Positions 36,438 to 39,810 of a stretch of 39,810 nt of DNA are shown here, one piece after another. Origin of the DNA: Aggregatilineales bacterium (lineage in GTDB: Bacteria; Chloroflexota; Anaerolineae; Aggregatilineales; Ch27); assembly GCA_029976005.1 (NCBI GenBank), contig JARKOQ010000235.1, positions 1-39,810 on the forward strand. Direction: 5' to 3'. Numbering within the stretch: the stretch's first letter is position 1; each line of letters opens with the position of its first letter. The notes below the pieces were generated by a model, which worked only from the letters and a program-made list of their open reading frames with translations, ran no database searches and had not been told where the DNA came from. The position numbers and the translations under genes are program-made.

Positions 36438-37469
36438 ATGACCATCCGCCCCTTTCAGATGCCCGCCGACGCGGACACCCTGCTCGACCTCATCCCGCGC
36501 TCGTTCCAATACCCGGAGAACGAGTCCTGGAGTATCCAGGCCGACGAGCAGGAAAACCTCTCCGGCTCGATCCAGACCGTGCGGCGGCTGTGGCCGCTGC
36601 TGCGGATGGTGCAGTGGATCAGCCCGGCCATGCGCGATTCGTTCAGCGGGTTCGTGTGGGAGGAAGACGGGCGGCCGGTGGCCCTGGCCAACGTCATGCG
36701 GGAAGGCTCCAGCCGCCTGTGGATGATCGGCAACGTGGCCGTGCTGCCCGATTACCGGCGGCGCGGAATCGCCCGCCACCTCGTTCAGGCCTGCATCGAC
36801 CTGGCGCGCGGCCATAACGCGCGCTGCATCGCGCTGGACGTGGTGGCCGGCAACGACCCGGCCTACCTGCTCTACGAGGACCTCGGTTTCATCCACTACA
36901 CCGGCAGCGCGCTCCTGGACTTCTACCCCCAGGCGGCTGCAAATGACCCTTCCGAACCCGAACACGCACCCCGGCGGGCCAGAGGCCCCTCCCTGCGCCT
37001 GCCGGAGGGCTACCACCTCGGCACGCTGGATCGCTTCGACTGGCGGACCCGCTTCGACCTGCTGCGGCGCATCACGCCCGACGCGGTGCGCCACTACGAG
37101 CCGGTCGAGGAAAGCCGCTTCCAGATTTCCCCGCTGCTGCGCCCGCTGATCCCCCTGTTCGCGCGTCTCAACGGCCGTCTGAGCCATTATTACGCCGTTC
37201 GCGACAGCGGCGGCGTGGTCGCCGTGGCGGCCGCCCATGCCCAGCGGCGCGGCGGCATGCACCAGATCAGCCTGAGCCTCGATCCGGCCGCCGACTCGAT
37301 CGCGTCGCCGCTGGTCGGGCTGCTGCTGACCCACCTCCAGCGGATCAACCCCGACCGGCGGATCGAGATGGAAGTGGCCCACTGGCAACCGGCCGTGATC
37401 GCGGCGGCGGAAGCCTGGGGCTTCCGGCACCGCTGCGACTACCACCGCCTCGGCCTCCAGATTCGCTGA
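36438..37469 (+). CDS. GNAT-family N-acetyltransferase with a second degenerate GNAT half
   Basis: A 343-residue protein. Residues 1-165 are a complete GNAT domain: NVAVLPDYRRRGIARHLVQACIDLA holds the acetyl-CoA loop RRRGIA, and YLLYEDLGF the C-terminal Tyr. Residues about 190-343 repeat the fold weakly (YYAVRDSGGVVAVAAAHAQ, ISLSLDPAADSIASPLVGLLLTHLQ, AEAWGFRHRCDYHRLGL) without an acetyl-CoA loop of the RxxGxG type. Double GNAT proteins often use one half as scaffold. The ATG at 36438 is 8 bases from the rhomboid stop; the open frame from 36336 overlaps that gene. Substrate unknown. Confidence 0.88.
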   Translation: MTIRPFQMPADADTLLDLIPRSFQYPENESWSIQADEQENLSGSIQTVRRLWPLLRMVQWISPAMRDSFSGFVWEEDGRPVALANVMREGSSRLWMIGNVAVLPDYRRRGIARHLVQACIDLARGHNARCIALDVVAGNDPAYLLYEDLGFIHYTGSALLDFYPQAAANDPSEPEHAPRRARGPSLRLPEGYHLGTLDRFDWRTRFDLLRRITPDAVRHYEPVEESRFQISPLLRPLIPLFARLNGRLSHYYAVRDSGGVVAVAAAHAQRRGGMHQISLSLDPAADSIASPLVGLLLTHLQRINPDRRIEMEVAHWQPAVIAAAEAWGFRHRCDYHRLGLQIR

Positions 37470-37523
37470 GCGCCGAAAAGCAGCGGTCAGCTTTCAGCAA
37501 TCAGCCTTCAGCCAAAACAAATA

Positions 37524-37548
37524 CCGCGCAGTCTGTGACCCTGCGCGG
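37524..37548. terminator. Hairpin between convergent GNAT and anti-sigma genes
   Basis: CCGCGCAG (37524-37531) pairs with CTGCGCGG (37541-37548) across 9 bases. On the minus strand the tail is TATTTGTTTTGG, so it works best as the anti-sigma gene terminator. Confidence 0.7.
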
Positions 37549-37595
37549 CTTCAGTTCTATCTGGATTCTGGCTTCTCGGTCTCCGGTCGCTGTTT

Positions 37596-38855
37596 CTACC
37601 CCGCCCGGCGGCCGAGGACATAGAGCAGCCCGGACAAGGCCAGCAGGGCCAGCCCGCCGCCCAGCAAGACCTCGACGGGCAGGCCGGGGGTCGCCCCGGT
37701 TTCGCCGCGCGTATTCTCCGCCCCCTGTGACACGGCGGCAGGCGGCTCGGCGGGCGCGGGCTGTGCCGTGGGCTGGTAGGCCAGCGGGGTCCCGGTCACG
37801 GCGGCGTCCCGTGCCAGGGTCTGCGCCAGCGCGTCCTGGGTCAGGGTGGCATAAGCCAGCGCTTCCTGAGTCAGCGCCATCTGGGTCAGGACGGGCGACG
37901 GCAGCGAAGGCGGCTTCGTGGCCGTGGGAGCCAGGCGCTGCCCGGAATCGAAGGCCGCGCCGGTTGCAGTCGGAGGAATCGCCGCCGGGACGCTGGCCGC
38001 GTTGAACGCTTCGGCGTCCGCGCCGGCCTGGGTGGTATTGGTCTCGGACGCGCCAGTTTCAAGCGCGCCCTCGGCCATGCTCACCTGAGGAGCGGCCATG
38101 TCGGTCAGGGCGGCCGGAGTCGCCAGCGGTTGGGTCATCCCCGCCGCGCCGCCCATCCCGGCCGGAGTCTCCTTGTACGACGCCCCACCCATCCCGGCCG
38201 GGGCAGCCTGGACAGGCGCCTGGGCCGGTATCTCCTGCGCTTCCAGGGCCATGATCAGGGGGGTGGCGGTCAGCGCAGCGGCGGCGCTGGACCCGGCGCT
38301 CTCCTCCACGCTGTTCGGCAGGGTCAGCGTGGGAAGCGGGGTCGCCGTCCCAACCGGGGCGCGAGTCGGGGCCGGCGTCGTTGTAAGGGCCTGGGTGGGT
38401 TGCACCGCCACCGCCGAAGGAGCCTGGGCCTCGTCGTGGGACCCGGCCGACATCATGAGGGACACGCCGGGCGCGCCCGCGCTCCGGGTCAGCAGCCCCA
38501 GCACACCCAGCGCCAGCACAAGCACCGCCGCCAGGGCGCTGATCGCGCTCGACCAGCGGTAGACGCGCTGCACGGGCGTGATGCGACGCGCCAACTCGCG
38601 GCGCGCGGCGGGCTGAGCCGCCGGACGGCCATAGACCGCCGGATTGAGCCGGAAATCACGCGGGGCCTTGAGCAGCGGCAGGGCGCGCGCCTGGGCCACC
38701 ACGCCGCGCAGGGCGTCCAGCTCGGCGGCCAGGCCCGGCTCGGCCGCCAGACGGCGCTCCAGGGCGGCGCGCTCGGCCGGGGTGAGTTCGTTATCCAGGT
38801 AGGCCGACAGGAGTTCCAGATCGGCGGGAGTCAGGGCTGGCATGGCGGCATCCAT
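37596..38855 (-). CDS. Transmembrane anti-sigma factor without a zinc motif
   Basis: A 419-residue predicted partner of the ECF sigma factor. The N-terminal anti-sigma-like domain (DLELLSAYLDNELTPAERAALERRLAAEPGLAAELDALR) has the usual helices but no HxxxCxxC zinc motif. A membrane helix follows at about 100-122 (ISALAAVLVLALGVLGLL), then some 270 residues rich in Ala, Thr and Pro outside the cell (repeated AGMGGASYKETPAGMGGAAGM, a glycine-rich near-duplication), and a second hydrophobic segment near the C-terminus (VEVLLGGGLALLALSGLLYVLGRR). ATG at 38855 shares its A with the sigma TGA; GTG at 38858 is an alternative. It should hold the sigma factor at the membrane until a signal arrives. 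Confidence 0.82.
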   Translation of the reverse strand: MDAAMPALTPADLELLSAYLDNELTPAERAALERRLAAEPGLAAELDALRGVVAQARALPLLKAPRDFRLNPAVYGRPAAQPAARRELARRITPVQRVYRWSSAISALAAVLVLALGVLGLLTRSAGAPGVSLMMSAGSHDEAQAPSAVAVQPTQALTTTPAPTRAPVGTATPLPTLTLPNSVEESAGSSAAAALTATPLIMALEAQEIPAQAPVQAAPAGMGGASYKETPAGMGGAAGMTQPLATPAALTDMAAPQVSMAEGALETGASETNTTQAGADAEAFNAASVPAAIPPTATGAAFDSGQRLAPTATKPPSLPSPVLTQMALTQEALAYATLTQDALAQTLARDAAVTGTPLAYQPTAQPAPAEPPAAVSQGAENTRGETGATPGLPVEVLLGGGLALLALSGLLYVLGRRAG

Positions 38856-39472
38856 CACATCGGTTCGGCGGAAGTCTGGCTACTATCAGGACGAAAATCC
38901 GCCGGAAGAAGTTCCCCCAGACCGCGCAGACAGTCACGCAGGCGGGCGCGGGCGCGGCTCAGGCGCGATTTGACCGTGCCCAGTTCCAGCCCGGTCACCT
39001 CAACGATCTGCTGGTAGTCCAGGTCTTCGATATCGCGCAGCACGACCAGCGCCCGGTGTTCGGCCGGCAGACCGCGAATACAGTGCTCGATTCCCCGGCT
39101 CAGCTCAGCCCGGGTCGCATGATCCTCCGGGTTCTCTTCCTCGCTGACGAGCTGCGGGGGCGGATCGGGTGATTCTTCGGGCGTCAGGTCTTCGATCGAT
39201 TCGGCGGGGCGGCGTTTGCGGCGGCGCAGCTCGTCGTAACAGGTGTTGGTCACGATCCGCAGCAGCCAGCTTTTGAAGCTGCCGCCCTGGTAGGTGTCCA
39301 GCTTGTGGAAGGCGGTGATGAACGTCTCCTGGGCAGCGTCGGCGGCCGAGGCCGGGTCGGCCAGGATGCGGTAGGCGGCGCTGTAGACGCGATCCTGGTG
39401 GGCCAGCACCAGGTCGTTGAAGGCATACACGTCGCCGCGCTGCGCCTTTTGGATCAAGGCCGCTTCGTCCAT
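38855..39472 (-). CDS. ECF-type RNA polymerase sigma factor
   Basis: A 205-residue extracytoplasmic-function sigma factor. Region 2 (about 10-80) contains FNDLVLAHQDRVYSAAYRIL, DAAQETFITAFHKLDTYQGG and FKSWLLRIVTNTCYDELRRRKRR. An acidic linker (DLTPEESPDPPPQLVSEEENPED) leads to region 4 (about 128-185), with LPAEHRALVVLRDIEDLDYQQIVEVTGLELGTVKSRLSRARARLRD. The long acidic linker and the partner gene fit the RpoE-like group. AAGGGAG precedes the ATG at 39472. The stop overlaps the anti-sigma start, so the pair is translationally coupled. Targets unknown; autoregulation is common in this family but no matching promoter was seen. Confidence 0.94.
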   Translation of the reverse strand: MDEAALIQKAQRGDVYAFNDLVLAHQDRVYSAAYRILADPASAADAAQETFITAFHKLDTYQGGSFKSWLLRIVTNTCYDELRRRKRRPAESIEDLTPEESPDPPPQLVSEEENPEDHATRAELSRGIEHCIRGLPAEHRALVVLRDIEDLDYQQIVEVTGLELGTVKSRLSRARARLRDCLRGLGELLPADFRPDSSQTSAEPM

Positions 39473-39753
39473 ACTCGCGCGCTCCCTTGCCGCGCCCCTC
39501 GCCGATCCGTTTCGATCCTACCCAGGATCGGAGGAAAGGCAAGCCAGCCCGGAAACCGGGGCAATCGCATCAAAACAAAATGAACCGCCAAAACGCCAAG
39601 AACGCCAAGGAAAAAACGCAGAGACGGGCCAAAGGCTGGAAAGACAGGTTGTTCCTTTGCGCTCGTGACGCGCCTTGCGGTTCGCTGTTTTTGACGCGCC
39701 CGTCCTGAAGGCCAGGGGCACGGACTCTTCCGGATTTTCGAGCCAACAAGGAC
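39473..39753. other. Right-edge gene-free region with dispersed repeats
   Basis: Contains GGGCAATCGCATCAAAA (39558-39574), equal to the arm of the terminal-inverted-repeat element at 24625, followed by AACCGCCAAAACGCCAAG and AACGCCAAGGAAAAAACGC. The rest shows no gene. Confidence 0.55.
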
Positions 39754-39782
39754 TGGTCACGCCGTGGGAAATATGTTATGAT
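39754..39782 (+). promoter_or_regulatory. Promoter reading out of the window to the right
   Basis: TGGTCA (39754-39759), 17 bases, TATGAT (39777-39782) preceded by TGT, an extended -10. It should drive a gene that starts beyond the right edge. Confidence 0.55.
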
Positions 39783-39810
39783 TCGATCCATCTACTCGTT
39801 CCCGGCTATC

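Overview
The window is GC-rich bacterial chromosome. It most resembles a member of the Chloroflexota, probably class Anaerolineae. This is inferred from style, not from a marker gene: secreted proteins with Thr/Pro-rich linkers, a SARP/STAND-type regulator, WYL and ECF-sigma regulators, cbiM fused to a PDGLE domain, and intergenic spaces packed with short palindromes and hairpin repeats. No plasmid, phage or IS transposase gene was seen. Genes lie on both strands in short operons.

Layout. 1-6961: Uma2-family nuclease, DNA polymerase III delta-prime (holB), a secreted esterase, a secreted FG-GAP/TPR protein and a GH20 hexosaminidase. 7382-9850: an orphan GAF histidine kinase behind tRNA-Val(CAC), then tRNA-Ser(GGA). 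9969-14989: a LysM-M23 peptidoglycan hydrolase, a small membrane protein and the ECF nickel/cobalt importer cbiM-cbiQ-cbiO. 15094-17096 (minus): a DUF6398 protein and a pspC/LiaF-like envelope pair.

17493-23037 is the most unusual part. Two 605-residue paralogues each carry a degenerate receiver-like domain fused to an intact APH-type kinase domain. They are followed by a SARP (BTAD) regulator whose N-terminal STAND-like domain has lost its P-loop. All three read the same way and the regulator ends at a strong hairpin. I read this as a candidate signalling module that is not well described. A membrane-anchored FGE-sulfatase-fold protein without the catalytic cysteines lies next to it on the other strand.

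25028-33615: a secreted gluzincin, a YgjP-like metallopeptidase, a THEP1-type NTPase overlapping an APH-like kinase, a small arginine-rich protein with its own promoter and terminator, an EamA transporter, a WYL regulator, a second stand-alone APH-like kinase and a GyrI-like ligand-binding protein with a palindrome in its promoter region. 33818-39472: a DUF362 iron-sulfur protein, a rhomboid protease with a double-GNAT protein, and an ECF sigma factor with its anti-sigma factor.

Several dispersed repeat families fill the gaps: 20-22-bp palindromes with interchangeable heads, three-hairpin composites, a 179-bp element with 19-bp terminal inverted repeats, and polypyrimidine tracts. Some have entered coding ends (start of holB, end of the WYL regulator). 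Many predicted promoters have an extended -10 (TGn).
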